Assembly: GCA_036676235.1 (NCBI GenBank)
Contig: JAKFDI010000107.1
Coordinates: 1-64,000, forward strand
DNA: 64,000 nucleotides
Origin: JAKFDI01 sp036676235
Lineage (GTDB): Bacteria > Pseudomonadota > Gammaproteobacteria > Burkholderiales > Burkholderiaceae_C
Reading direction: 5' to 3'
Shown: one piece after another, positions 41,384 to 50,205 of the stretch
How the letters are laid out: each line of letters opens with the position of its first letter
Position numbering within the stretch: position 1 is the first letter of the stretch
Position numbers and translations under genes: made by a program
Notes under the pieces: generated by a model
Told to the model about the DNA's origin: nothing
What the model saw: only the letters and a program-made list of their open reading frames with translations
Databases searched by the model: none

Positions 41384-43798
41384 TCAGAAACCGAGGTCGA
41401 GCGAGACGTGGCTGCCGTCGGTGAAGGTCAGGTTCTTCGACGCGCGATCCAGCGTGCCGATAACCGCGCTGCCGTGCTTGAGCTCGGCGCTCGTCGCGCC
41501 GCTGTTCCACTCGAGCGACAGGCCGGAGGCGGCTTCGCTCAGCGTGAAGACGTCGGAGCCGTCGGTCGCGGTGCTGTGCGAGATCGCCACCACGGTGCGC
41601 GGCGTGCCGTTGGCCAGCGTGCGGTACTGCATCGTCATCGATGTGTTCGCCGAATCGTGGTGGTTGCCGCTGCCGCTGACCGTGACTTCGAGTTTCGGCC
41701 GGTTCGGCGCCGTGATGGCACCCACGAAGCTCGCTTCCACGCCGTACTGGTTGCTCGGTGTCGAGGACGCCAGTTCGTTGAAGGCCTCGTAGCCCGTTAC
41801 CTTGGTCGTGAAGGTGCCTGCCGCAAACTCGCTGGCCTGGCCGCCCGCGATGTTGCGCAGCGAGCCGCTCAGGCTGATGTCGGTCGGCATGTGGTAGTTC
41901 CCGGAGGCATCCCACTTCGAATCGATCGCCTTCAGGGCGCCGGCGAACTCGGCCGTCGCCGTGGTCCAGACCAGATCGAGCTCGATCTCGGCAATGTCGC
42001 CTTGGGTGGCCGGGTCGCTGGCCGTCGGACGGGCCATGTCGTCGGTCGTCGGAATTTCGCGCGACTTGAAGCCGTTGACCTTCAGCGTGCCGGCTTTCGT
42101 GGTCGCGTCCGCGTAGGCCACCAGGGTGCCCGACAGCGTCGACACCTCTTGCTTGAAGCCCGAGATCGTGCGCGTGCCCTGCAGGTTCCAGGTGTGGTGG
42201 TCGTTGACGATGGTCGTGCCGCCGGAGGCAAAGGCGCCCGGTAGCTCGCCGGCGACGGCAAAGCTGGTGATGTGGCCGTCGGTGTCGGTACCGGCCGTCA
42301 GCGTGCCTTCGTAGCCCTGGGTCTGCCCCTGGGGGAAGGTGTTGCTCGCGAAGACCCAGCCGCCACTGCCACCGTTGAGGCTGCTGTCCCAGTGCTCCAC
42401 GCGCACCTGCGCCGTGGTGGTGTAGGCGAAGGAGTTCGTGCCGGTGGGGGTCAGCGTGAAGCCATGGCGCCAGGCGGTGCGCACGCCGTTCACGCTGGTG
42501 ACGTAGTAGCTCGCACGACAGGCCGCGTAGTTCGCATTGGCCGGCGCGGTGGCCGCGATCTTCGTTTCCGCATCCTGATACACCGTGCAGCCGACCGACC
42601 CGTAGCCGCCGATCATGCCCGGCGTGCTGGTGGGCACGGTGCCGGCGGCATGGCCGCGTGAGTTGCTCGTCCAGCGCCCAGCCTTGAAGTCGTTGTACAG
42701 ATCGGCGCCCTTGATCAGCGCGCTGAGGTCCGTCACCAGCACTTCGGCCGGCACCTGCACGTCCTCCATCGCCGCCTTGAACGCCAGCGCTTCGGTGTTC
42801 ACCGGGCCGCCGGACACGGCGCTTGCGCTGCCGAGGAAGACGGCGCGGATGTCGGTCGACAACTGGGCGAACAAGGCCTTGGCGGCGGTGATCGCCGGTG
42901 TGTCGGTCGTGGCTTCCGCGGCGGTGCAGGCGCTGCCCTCGCAGGCAAGGTTCTGCACGGCCGAGGCAACCACATTGGCCGGAATCGACGCGGGCACGGC
43001 CACGGGATTGGTCAGCACCGTGCTCACCGCCGCAGCGAGCGCGGCCGACACGTCGGTGGTCGACGCACCGCTGGCGGTCTCGAGCTTGATGGAACTCGTG
43101 CTGGCGGACGCCGCCAGCGCGTCGACCACGCAGTCGATGCGTGCGTCGGCGGCGACCGTGTCACAGCCCACGGCACCGTCGGCGGCGAGTTGCGACACGG
43201 CGGCCAGCATCACGGCCATCTGCTGCTGCGCCACGGTGCCGGCCGAGGCGGCGGGCACGACGGGCACGGTCACCGGGTTGAAGCCCAGCAACTGCGTGAC
43301 GGTGGAGATCGCCTGGTTGGCGTTGACGGCGGTGATTCCGCCGGACGCCTTTTGCGCGGCGGACACGGCCATCTCGCTGAACGGCGTGATGCTGGCGGTG
43401 ACCGAGACTGCGCCGGTGCTCGTCGGCACGAACAGCGAGCGCATCGTGAAGCCGGCCGGCAGCGGCTTGGCCGTGTTGGTCAGTTCGTCGACGTGCGTGG
43501 TGTCGGCGGTGGCGACGACCCGGATCACATAGGGCTGGTCCTGGGTCGCATCGAACACGAGTTCGTAGGCGCCCGCAGCGTCGGTGATGTCTGTCGCCAG
43601 CACGGCTTCGTCCACCGTGCCGTCAGCCTTCACCGCGTGCGCGGTCACCGTGGCGCCGGCCATCAAGCCCTTGGCGGCCGTGCCGCTCAGCGTGACGTTC
43701 GCGGCCGTCGGCTCGCTCGTGCTGTCGCCACCGCCACCTCCGCACGCAGTCAGCAGCCCAGCGGCCAGCATCGCGGCCCACAACGCATGACGTCCCAT
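41384..43798 (-). CDS. Large lipoprotein with cysteine pairs, unknown function
   Basis: An 804-residue exported lipoprotein. Lipobox LLTAC places the lipidated cysteine at C19, followed by a five-glycine run. Residues about 33-98 form a Cna-B/carboxypeptidase-like beta domain (VTLSGTAAKGLMAGATVTAHAV). Residues 135-330 are helical, Ala/Thr/Val-rich, and contain two cysteine pairs (C212/C223 and C286/C291). The C-terminal 450 residues are beta-rich, with another pair (C404/C427) and repeated Gly-Thr strands. No enzyme motif is recognised. It is probably at the cell surface or in the periplasm. Its start faces the LuxR-type regulator gene, 175 bases away. Confidence 0.82.
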   Translation of the reverse strand: MGRHALWAAMLAAGLLTACGGGGGDSTSEPTAANVTLSGTAAKGLMAGATVTAHAVKADGTVDEAVLATDITDAAGAYELVFDATQDQPYVIRVVATADTTHVDELTNTAKPLPAGFTMRSLFVPTSTGAVSVTASITPFSEMAVSAAQKASGGITAVNANQAISTVTQLLGFNPVTVPVVPAASAGTVAQQQMAVMLAAVSQLAADGAVGCDTVAADARIDCVVDALAASASTSSIKLETASGASTTDVSAALAAAVSTVLTNPVAVPASIPANVVASAVQNLACEGSACTAAEATTDTPAITAAKALFAQLSTDIRAVFLGSASAVSGGPVNTEALAFKAAMEDVQVPAEVLVTDLSALIKGADLYNDFKAGRWTSNSRGHAAGTVPTSTPGMIGGYGSVGCTVYQDAETKIAATAPANANYAACRASYYVTSVNGVRTAWRHGFTLTPTGTNSFAYTTTAQVRVEHWDSSLNGGSGGWVFASNTFPQGQTQGYEGTLTAGTDTDGHITSFAVAGELPGAFASGGTTIVNDHHTWNLQGTRTISGFKQEVSTLSGTLVAYADATTKAGTLKVNGFKSREIPTTDDMARPTASDPATQGDIAEIELDLVWTTATAEFAGALKAIDSKWDASGNYHMPTDISLSGSLRNIAGGQASEFAAGTFTTKVTGYEAFNELASSTPSNQYGVEASFVGAITAPNRPKLEVTVSGSGNHHDSANTSMTMQYRTLANGTPRTVVAISHSTATDGSDVFTLSEAASGLSLEWNSGATSAELKHGSAVIGTLDRASKNLTFTDGSHVSLDLGF

Positions 43799-43973
43799 GA
43801 GATCTCCAATTTGGTAGTTGCAAACACGCCCCTGGCCCGTGCCGGGAGTTGGAGAGCATTCTTCCGAGCGCCATCGCAGCCGGCATCAGCCAAACGGATG
43901 AAGTGCCGATAATCGAATGCGATCCACGTCACGACTCCGCGCCTCTTGCGCCACCTGTTCCGCGAAGTACCGA

Positions 43974-44600
43974 ATGCAGATCCTGCTGATCGACGATCAC
44001 TCTCTCTTCCGTGACGCCCTCGCCTTCCTGATCTCGCATCGCTTCCCCGACGTCTCGGTGCTGCATGCCGGCAGCCTGGACGAAGCCCGACGCACCATCG
44101 CCGCCGAGCCGGCGCTTCGGCTGGCCTTGCTCGATCTTTCCTTGCCAGACAGCCGCGGCACCGAGGCCGTGCACGCGCTCAAGGCGATGGCCGAGCATGT
44201 GACGGTGGTGGTGGTCTCCGCCGACGAACGGCCAGAGACCGTGCTTGCGGCCATCGACGCCGGAGCGGCCGGCTTCATTCCCAAGACGGCACGCAAGGCA
44301 ATGCTCGAAGAAGCACTGGAAACGGTGCTCGACGGCCGCGTGTTCCTGCCGCAGCAGGCGATCACCGACCTGGCGCCGCTGCAATCCGGCGACGACGGCA
44401 TCGAGCTCTCGCCGCGCCAGCGCGACGTGCTGCGCCTGCTGATCGAGGGCAAGCCGAACAAGACCATCTGCCGCGATCTCGACCTGTCGGAGTCGACGGT
44501 GAAGACGCACCTCGCGGCCATCTTCCGCAAGCTCGACGTGGAGTCGCGCACGCAGGCGGTGCTGGCGGCCGCTCGCCTCGGCTTGCGCTTGAGCGCTTGA
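43974..44600 (+). CDS. NarL/LuxR-type response regulator
   Basis: A 208-residue regulator. The N-terminal receiver (about 1-120) has acidic pair D7-D8, phosphoacceptor D54 in LALLDLSLPDS and the lysine in FIPKTAR. A C-terminal LuxR-type HTH (about 145-205: LSPRQRDVLRLLIEGKPNKTICRDLDLSESTVKTHLAAIFRKLDVESRTQAV) follows. It ends 1 base before the end of the hybrid kinase gene on the other strand, its likely partner. The divergent lipoprotein gene is a plausible target. MQILLIDDHS at 43974 is the normal family start. Confidence 0.95.
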   Translation: MQILLIDDHSLFRDALAFLISHRFPDVSVLHAGSLDEARRTIAAEPALRLALLDLSLPDSRGTEAVHALKAMAEHVTVVVVSADERPETVLAAIDAGAAGFIPKTARKAMLEEALETVLDGRVFLPQQAITDLAPLQSGDDGIELSPRQRDVLRLLIEGKPNKTICRDLDLSESTVKTHLAAIFRKLDVESRTQAVLAAARLGLRLSA

Positions 44601-44601
44601 T

Positions 44602-46914
44602 CTAGGCCCGCCGCGCCGCTTCGGCCGCAGCGGCCAGCAGCGCATCGGGCCGGAACGGCTTGTTCACCACGATCAGCCCCGAGGCGTCCAAGGCATCGCG
44701 GGCCGGCTGCGAGGTGTCGGCCGTGACCATGACCGCCGGCACCCGACCGAAGCGGGCCCGCACCGCGGCGATGGCGTCGAAGCCGTCGCCGGCGCCCAGG
44801 CCGTAGTCGCACACCAGCAGGTCGATCCGCCTCGCATCCAAGCCGTCCAGCCACCGGTTGAGCGCCGCGAGGCTGCCGCAGTCGTGCACGCGCGCGCCCC
44901 AGGTGCGCAGGCGCTGTGCCATGGCGTGGCGCACGTCGGCTTCGTCGTCGATCACCATGATGTGCAGGCCATCGAGCGCCGCGGCGGGTGAGGCCAGCGG
45001 CAGCCGTGCGGGGGCGGCGGCGAGCGGCGCTTCGCCGGGCGCCGCGCGCAGGTCGATCTCGATCCAGAAACAACTGCCGCGCCCCGGCGCGGAGCGCAGG
45101 CCGAGCCGGTGACCGAGCACATGGGCCGAACGCTGCACGATCGACAGGCCGAGTCCCATGCCGCCCGCCTGCTCGCGCATCGGGTTGTCCAGGCGCAGGA
45201 ATTCGCGATAGATGCCGTGCTGGTCTTCGCGCGCGATGCCCACGCCGCTGTCGCGCACCTCGATGTGCAGCGCATCGCCGCGCCGGCGCGCCGCCACGAG
45301 CACGCTGCCTGCGGCCGTGTAGCGCAGCGCGTTCGACACCAGGTTGCGCAGGAGGCGCTCGAGCATCACCGGGTCCGAGCGCACCACCGCCTGGGTGGGC
45401 CGCAGACGCAGGCGCAGACCCTTCTGGGCCGCGTTGGCCTGCTCGTGCGTTTCGATCGAAGCGAACACGTCGTTCACGCGCACGGCGGCGAAGCGCGGCT
45501 GCACCACGCCCGATTCGAGCCGCGACAGGTCGAGCAGGCCACTGAGCAGGTTCTCCATCGCCCCCACGGCGCGGTCGGCCCGATCGAGCATGTCGCGCGT
45601 AGCGCCGGGCGGGGTGTCGTCGCGCGCCATGCCGACGAGCAGGCCCACCGTCACCAGCGGCTGGCGCAGGTCGTGGCTGGCCGCGGCGAGGAAGCGCGTC
45701 TTGGCCTCGTTGGCCTGCGCCAGTTCATGGGTTCGCATCGCCACGCGCGCCTCAAGTTCGGCATTGAGCGCCTCCACCTCGCCCATGGCCGCCGTCATGC
45801 GCCGCACCAGCACGAGCGTCACGGCCATCAGTGCAAGCGGCATGACGTAGGGCAGCCAGAAGGTCTCGGTCATCGGCAGCACGCCGACAGTCTGGAAGGC
45901 GTAGTCATGCACCACGGCACCGACCATCGCGACCACGCCCACGGCCTGGGCAACGACCGAACCCACCGGCAGCGCGCGCGCATGCCGCAGGCACACCCAC
46001 AGGGCCGGCAACGCCGCCACCAGCAGCACGGGGTAGGTCCAGGTTCTCAGCTCCGGCAGTCGCGCATGGAACATGGCGACCAGGCCCGCCGCCGACAGCA
46101 GCACCGCCAGCACGAACAGCACACGCGAATAGCGCGGCCAGCGCACGCCGGCGAAGGCCTGGCAGAAAGTGGAGAACAGCACCAGCGTCCACACCTGCGC
46201 GGCGTAGAAGGCGAAGTCGGCATGCAGGGCCGAGCCGATGGCCGAGGGCGTGAAGTAGCTGTAGTTGCGCACCGAGCCCATCAGCGACAGCACGCCGAAG
46301 CTGCCGAGCGCCACCTCCGAGCGGCGCCGCCACCAGATCGCGATCAGCAGCAGCGCGAGGCCGCCCGAGGCCATGTTGAGCGCTTCCGGCAGCGTCACGT
46401 ACGTCAGTTCGTGGCGCTGGTACTGCTGGCGCAGCATCGCCGTCGGCCCGACCCGCGCCGCCGACAGGCCGGCACGCGAGCCGGAATGCCGCACCTCGAT
46501 GTCGATGCGGTTGGCCCCGATGCGCAGCAGCGCGGGCGGCACGCCGAGCAGCGCCGGGTTGGGCAGGCCGGGGTTGGAGCCGGCCGCCGTCTGCGCGAGA
46601 CCCGACACCAGCGCGCCGTTGACCCGCACAGTGTGCTGCGTGCTCAGGCGCGTGAACATCAGCGCCATCGACTCGGCGGGCAGCGCGTCGAGCGTGAAAT
46701 GGAGCGTGTAGAGGCCCGGTTGGCGCAGATCGTCGATGCCGTCCTGCTTCCAGGTGTGCGGCAGCGAGACGCTGCGCTGCGCCTGCCCGGCAAGCTTGAA
46801 CTCGGCGCGGTCGAGCGGCTGCACGTCGGCCGGCGAGCGTGCCCAGCCGGGCAGCGCCGCCGCCAGCAGCAGCAGGGCCGCGACGAGCGTCCACCACCCG
46901 CGCCCGACGTTCAT
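44602..46914 (-). CDS. Hybrid histidine kinase with 7TMR-DISM-like sensor
   Basis: A 770-residue sensor. A signal segment (1-26) and an extracytoplasmic jelly-roll-like domain (about 30-165) are followed by seven helices (about 183-370). A short coiled coil (375-405), a dimerisation domain with phosphorylated H414 in AAASHDLRQPLVTVG, the catalytic domain (N527 in LLRNLVSNALRYTA, GVGIA, GGMGLGLSIV) and a C-terminal receiver with D703 complete it. There is no output domain. It likely phosphorylates the convergent NarL-type regulator. Its ATG overlaps the queA stop by 4 bases, so it is translationally coupled to queA. The signal is unknown. Confidence 0.92.
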   Translation of the reverse strand: MNVGRGWWTLVAALLLLAAALPGWARSPADVQPLDRAEFKLAGQAQRSVSLPHTWKQDGIDDLRQPGLYTLHFTLDALPAESMALMFTRLSTQHTVRVNGALVSGLAQTAAGSNPGLPNPALLGVPPALLRIGANRIDIEVRHSGSRAGLSAARVGPTAMLRQQYQRHELTYVTLPEALNMASGGLALLLIAIWWRRRSEVALGSFGVLSLMGSVRNYSYFTPSAIGSALHADFAFYAAQVWTLVLFSTFCQAFAGVRWPRYSRVLFVLAVLLSAAGLVAMFHARLPELRTWTYPVLLVAALPALWVCLRHARALPVGSVVAQAVGVVAMVGAVVHDYAFQTVGVLPMTETFWLPYVMPLALMAVTLVLVRRMTAAMGEVEALNAELEARVAMRTHELAQANEAKTRFLAAASHDLRQPLVTVGLLVGMARDDTPPGATRDMLDRADRAVGAMENLLSGLLDLSRLESGVVQPRFAAVRVNDVFASIETHEQANAAQKGLRLRLRPTQAVVRSDPVMLERLLRNLVSNALRYTAAGSVLVAARRRGDALHIEVRDSGVGIAREDQHGIYREFLRLDNPMREQAGGMGLGLSIVQRSAHVLGHRLGLRSAPGRGSCFWIEIDLRAAPGEAPLAAAPARLPLASPAAALDGLHIMVIDDEADVRHAMAQRLRTWGARVHDCGSLAALNRWLDGLDARRIDLLVCDYGLGAGDGFDAIAAVRARFGRVPAVMVTADTSQPARDALDASGLIVVNKPFRPDALLAAAAEAARRA

Positions 46915-47960
46915 TCCGCGCGCGCCAGCAGCATCGCGTCGCCGTAGCTGAAAAAGCGAAAGCGCGCCGCGATGGCGTGCGCATAGAGCGCGTGGATGCG
47001 CTCATGGCCGGCAAAGGCGCTCACCAGCATGAGCAGGGTGCTCTTGGGCAGGTGGAAGTTGGTGACAAGCCGATCGACCACCCGGAACTCGAAGCCGGGC
47101 GTGATGAAGATGTCGGTCTCGCGCGCGCCGGCTTGCAGCGTGCCGCCCTGCGCGGCGGATTCGAGCGCGCGCAGTGTTGTCGTTCCCACCGCCAGGACGC
47201 GCCCGCCGCGTTCCCTTGCGGCGGCGACCGCGTCCACCGTCGCCTGCGGCACCTCGAACCATTCGCTGTGCATGCGGTGCTCGGCGAGGTTCGCGGCGCG
47301 CACCGGCTGGAAGGTGCCGGCGCCCACGTGGAGCGTCACGTGCGCCGTCTGCACGCCACGCTGCGCGAGGGCCGCGAGCAGCGCCTCGTCGAAATGCAGT
47401 GCCGCCGTCGGCGCCGCCACCGCACCGGGCTGACGGGCGAACACCGTCTGGTAGCGGCGCTCGTCGTCGGCATCGTCGGCGTGGGTGATGTAGGGCGGCA
47501 GCGGCACGTGGCCGAAGTGCTCCAGCAGCGCGAACGGGTCGCTCGGAAAGCGCAGCACGAAGAGTGCGTTGTCCGGCCCGGTGCGGCCCAGTACCTCGGC
47601 GCTGAAGCGCTCGCCGCTAGGCGTTGCGAACTGCAGGGTGCTGCCGGCCTTGGGTGACTTGCTGGCGCGCACGTGCGCCAGCACCTCGTTCCCGGGCAGC
47701 ACTCGCTCCACCAGCGCCTCGACGGATCCGCCGGTCTTCTTGTGGCCAAGCAGCCGCGCCTTGATCACGCGCGTGTCGTTGAACACCAACAGGTCGCCGG
47801 CATCGAGGCACTGCGGCAGTTCGCGGAACACGCGCTCCGCTGGCGGCAGGCTGCGGCCGTCGAGCAGGCGCGAGGCGCTGCGTTCGGCCGCCGGGTGCTG
47901 GGCGATCAGTTCGGGCGGCAGTTCGAAGTCGAAATCGTCGAGGGTATAGGTGCGGGTCAT
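46911..47960 (-). CDS. queA: tRNA preQ1(34) S-adenosylmethionine ribosyltransferase-isomerase
   Basis: A 349-residue enzyme that transfers the ribosyl part of SAM to preQ1 in tRNA, giving epoxyqueuosine; it follows the step done by Tgt. Markers are YTLDDFDFELPPELIAQHPAAERSASRLL, GDLLVFNDTRVIKARLLG, GRTGPDNALFVLRF, PLPPYI, HFDEALLAAL, VTLHVGAGTFQPVRA, HSEWFEVP, AVGTTTLRALESAA and TNFHLPKSTLLMLVSAFAG. The start is the ATG at 47960. The downstream gene is the hybrid kinase, overlapping by 4 bases; such a coupling is uncommon. Confidence 0.97.
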   Translation of the reverse strand: MTRTYTLDDFDFELPPELIAQHPAAERSASRLLDGRSLPPAERVFRELPQCLDAGDLLVFNDTRVIKARLLGHKKTGGSVEALVERVLPGNEVLAHVRASKSPKAGSTLQFATPSGERFSAEVLGRTGPDNALFVLRFPSDPFALLEHFGHVPLPPYITHADDADDERRYQTVFARQPGAVAAPTAALHFDEALLAALAQRGVQTAHVTLHVGAGTFQPVRAANLAEHRMHSEWFEVPQATVDAVAAARERGGRVLAVGTTTLRALESAAQGGTLQAGARETDIFITPGFEFRVVDRLVTNFHLPKSTLLMLVSAFAGHERIHALYAHAIAARFRFFSYGDAMLLARAE

Positions 47961-48035
47961 GTGGCGGGCCGAGGAAGCAGCCGGGATTGTGCTGTTGCGG
48001 GCGAGGCCGGCCACCGTGCCGGGGCAGAATCTCCC

Positions 48036-50135
48036 ATGCCCGCGGCACGCCCCTCCGCCGAAACCGTCACGAAGCCGCGCGAGAAATCGGCGCCGCAGCG
48101 CGCGCTCGAAAAGCTCGGGCTGAAGCGCGACATTGACCTGGCGCTTCACCTGCCGCTGCGCTACGAAGACGAGACCCGCCTCACGCGCATCGCTGACCTT
48201 CGCGACGGTGCGGCAGCGCAGGTCGAAGGCGTGGTGCAGTCCAGCGAGGTCCAGCTGCGCGGGCGTCGCCAGCTCGTGGTCCGCCTCGACGACGGCAGCG
48301 ACGAACTGGTGCTGCGCTTCCTGCACTTCTACCCCTCGCACCAGAAGACGCTGGCCGCCGGCCGCCGCGTGCGGGTACGCGGCGAGGCGCGCGGCGGCTT
48401 CTTCGGGCTGGAGATGGTGCATCCGTCGTTCAAGGCGGTGGACGAAGACACGCCGCTGGCCGCCACGCTGACGCCGGTGTACCCGAGCAGCGCCGCGCTG
48501 CCGCAGGCCTATCTGCGCAAGGCCGTGGCCTCGGGCTTGCAGCACGCCGACCTGAGCGAGCTGCTGCCGCCTGAACTCGTGCCGCGCGGCCTGCCCACGT
48601 TGCGCGAGGCGCTGCAGCGGCTGCACCAGCCGCCGCCCGATGTGTCGATGCCCGCGCTCGAAGACCGCAGCCATCCCGCGTGGCAGCGGCTGAAATTCGA
48701 GGAACTGCTGGCGCAGCAACTCTCGCAACTGCAGGCGCGGCACGAACGTGAATTGCAACGTGCGCCGCCCTTTGCCGTGCGTGCGGGCGGTCTGCAGGAA
48801 CGGCTGCTCGCGGCCCTGCCGTTCACGCTCACCGGGGCGCAGCGGCGTGTGGGCGAAGAGATCGCCGCCGATCTGCAGCGCGAGCAGCCCACGCACCGTC
48901 TGCTTCAAGGCGACGTGGGTTCGGGCAAGACGGTGGTGGCCGCGCTCGCTGCGGCGATTGCCGTCGACAACGGCTGGCAGTGCGCGCTGATGGCGCCGAC
49001 CGAGATCCTCGCCGAGCAGCATTTCCGCAAGCTGGTCGGCTGGCTGGAACCGCTGGGCATTGGCATCGCCTGGCTCACCGGCAGCCGCAAGGGCAAGGGG
49101 CGGCGCGAGATGCTGGCGCGCGTGGCGAGCGGCGAAGCGGGCCTGGTCGTCGGCACGCATGCGGTGATCCAGCAGGACGTGGCCTTCGCGCGGCTCGGGC
49201 TCGCCATCATCGACGAGCAGCATCGCTTCGGCGTGGCGCAGCGGCTGGCGCTGCGGCAGAAGCTGGCCGAGGGCGATGCGCCATCTCAGTCACTCGAGCC
49301 GCTGGAGCCGCTGGAGCCGCACCTGCTGATGATGAGCGCCACGCCCATTCCGCGCACGCTGGCGATGACGGTGTTTGCCGACCTCGACATCAGCACCATC
49401 GACGAACTGCCGCCCGGGCGCACGCCCATCGTCACCAAGGTGTTCGCCGACGGCAAACGCGAGGCGGTGATCGCGCGCATCCACAACGAGGCGGCGCAGG
49501 GGCGGCAGGTCTACTGGGTGTGCCCGCTGATCGAGGAGTCGGAGCACCTCGACCTGCAGAACGCCACCGAGACGCATGCGCAACTGAGCGGCGCCCTGCA
49601 CGGCCACAGCGTCGGCCTGCTGCACGGGCGCATGCCGCCGGCGGAGAAGGCAGCGGTGATGGCGCAGTTCACGAGCGGTGCGATGCAGGTGCTGGTGAGC
49701 ACCACCGTGATCGAGGTCGGCGTGGACGTGCCCAACGCCAGCCTGATGGTGATCGAGCATGCCGAGCGCTTCGGCCTGTCGCAGCTGCACCAGCTGCGCG
49801 GCCGGGTGGGCCGCGGCGCGACGGCCAGCGTGTGCGTGCTGCTCTACACGGGCCCGCTGTCCGATACCGGCAAGTCGCGCCTGAAAGCCATGGCCGAGAC
49901 CACGGACGGCTTCGAGATCGCCCGCCGCGACCTGGAGATTCGCGGCCCCGGCGAATTCATGGGCGCGCGCCAGTCGGGAGCGCCGCTGCTGCGATTCGCC
50001 GATCTGGTGCTTGACGAGTCGATGGTGCGCGAAGCACGGCAGGTGGCCGAGCAGTTGCTCGCGCGGCACCCCGACGTCGCCGAACGGCATGTCGGCCGCT
50101 GGCTGGGTGCTCGGGCCGACTACCTCAAGGCATGA
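48036..50135 (+). CDS. recG: ATP-dependent DNA helicase RecG
   Basis: A 699-residue branch-migrating helicase acting at stalled replication forks and recombination junctions. It has an N-terminal wedge (OB-fold) domain (about 60-180), then motor motifs QGDVGSGKTVVAALAA (Walker A), APTEILAEQH, IIDEQHRFGV (DEQH box), LMMSATPIPRTLAMT, LHGRMPPAEK, VSTTVIEVGVDVPNA and QLRGRVGRG. It is full length. A three-times repeated Leu-Glu-Pro segment (around position 49292) sits just before motif III. The start is the ATG at 48036; the frame stays open further upstream. It diverges from queA. Confidence 0.96.
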   Translation: MPAARPSAETVTKPREKSAPQRALEKLGLKRDIDLALHLPLRYEDETRLTRIADLRDGAAAQVEGVVQSSEVQLRGRRQLVVRLDDGSDELVLRFLHFYPSHQKTLAAGRRVRVRGEARGGFFGLEMVHPSFKAVDEDTPLAATLTPVYPSSAALPQAYLRKAVASGLQHADLSELLPPELVPRGLPTLREALQRLHQPPPDVSMPALEDRSHPAWQRLKFEELLAQQLSQLQARHERELQRAPPFAVRAGGLQERLLAALPFTLTGAQRRVGEEIAADLQREQPTHRLLQGDVGSGKTVVAALAAAIAVDNGWQCALMAPTEILAEQHFRKLVGWLEPLGIGIAWLTGSRKGKGRREMLARVASGEAGLVVGTHAVIQQDVAFARLGLAIIDEQHRFGVAQRLALRQKLAEGDAPSQSLEPLEPLEPHLLMMSATPIPRTLAMTVFADLDISTIDELPPGRTPIVTKVFADGKREAVIARIHNEAAQGRQVYWVCPLIEESEHLDLQNATETHAQLSGALHGHSVGLLHGRMPPAEKAAVMAQFTSGAMQVLVSTTVIEVGVDVPNASLMVIEHAERFGLSQLHQLRGRVGRGATASVCVLLYTGPLSDTGKSRLKAMAETTDGFEIARRDLEIRGPGEFMGARQSGAPLLRFADLVLDESMVREARQVAEQLLARHPDVAERHVGRWLGARADYLKA

Positions 50136-50205
50136 GCCGATGACGTCAGGCGCCAGCTTCGTCCCACAATAGCCTTCGCCTCTTGCCGCGCCACCAGCCA
50201 TCGCC

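Noticed and set aside
45109..46947. 612-residue open frame opposite the hybrid kinase
   Set aside because: Shadow frame; the kinase frame carries H, N, G and receiver motifs.
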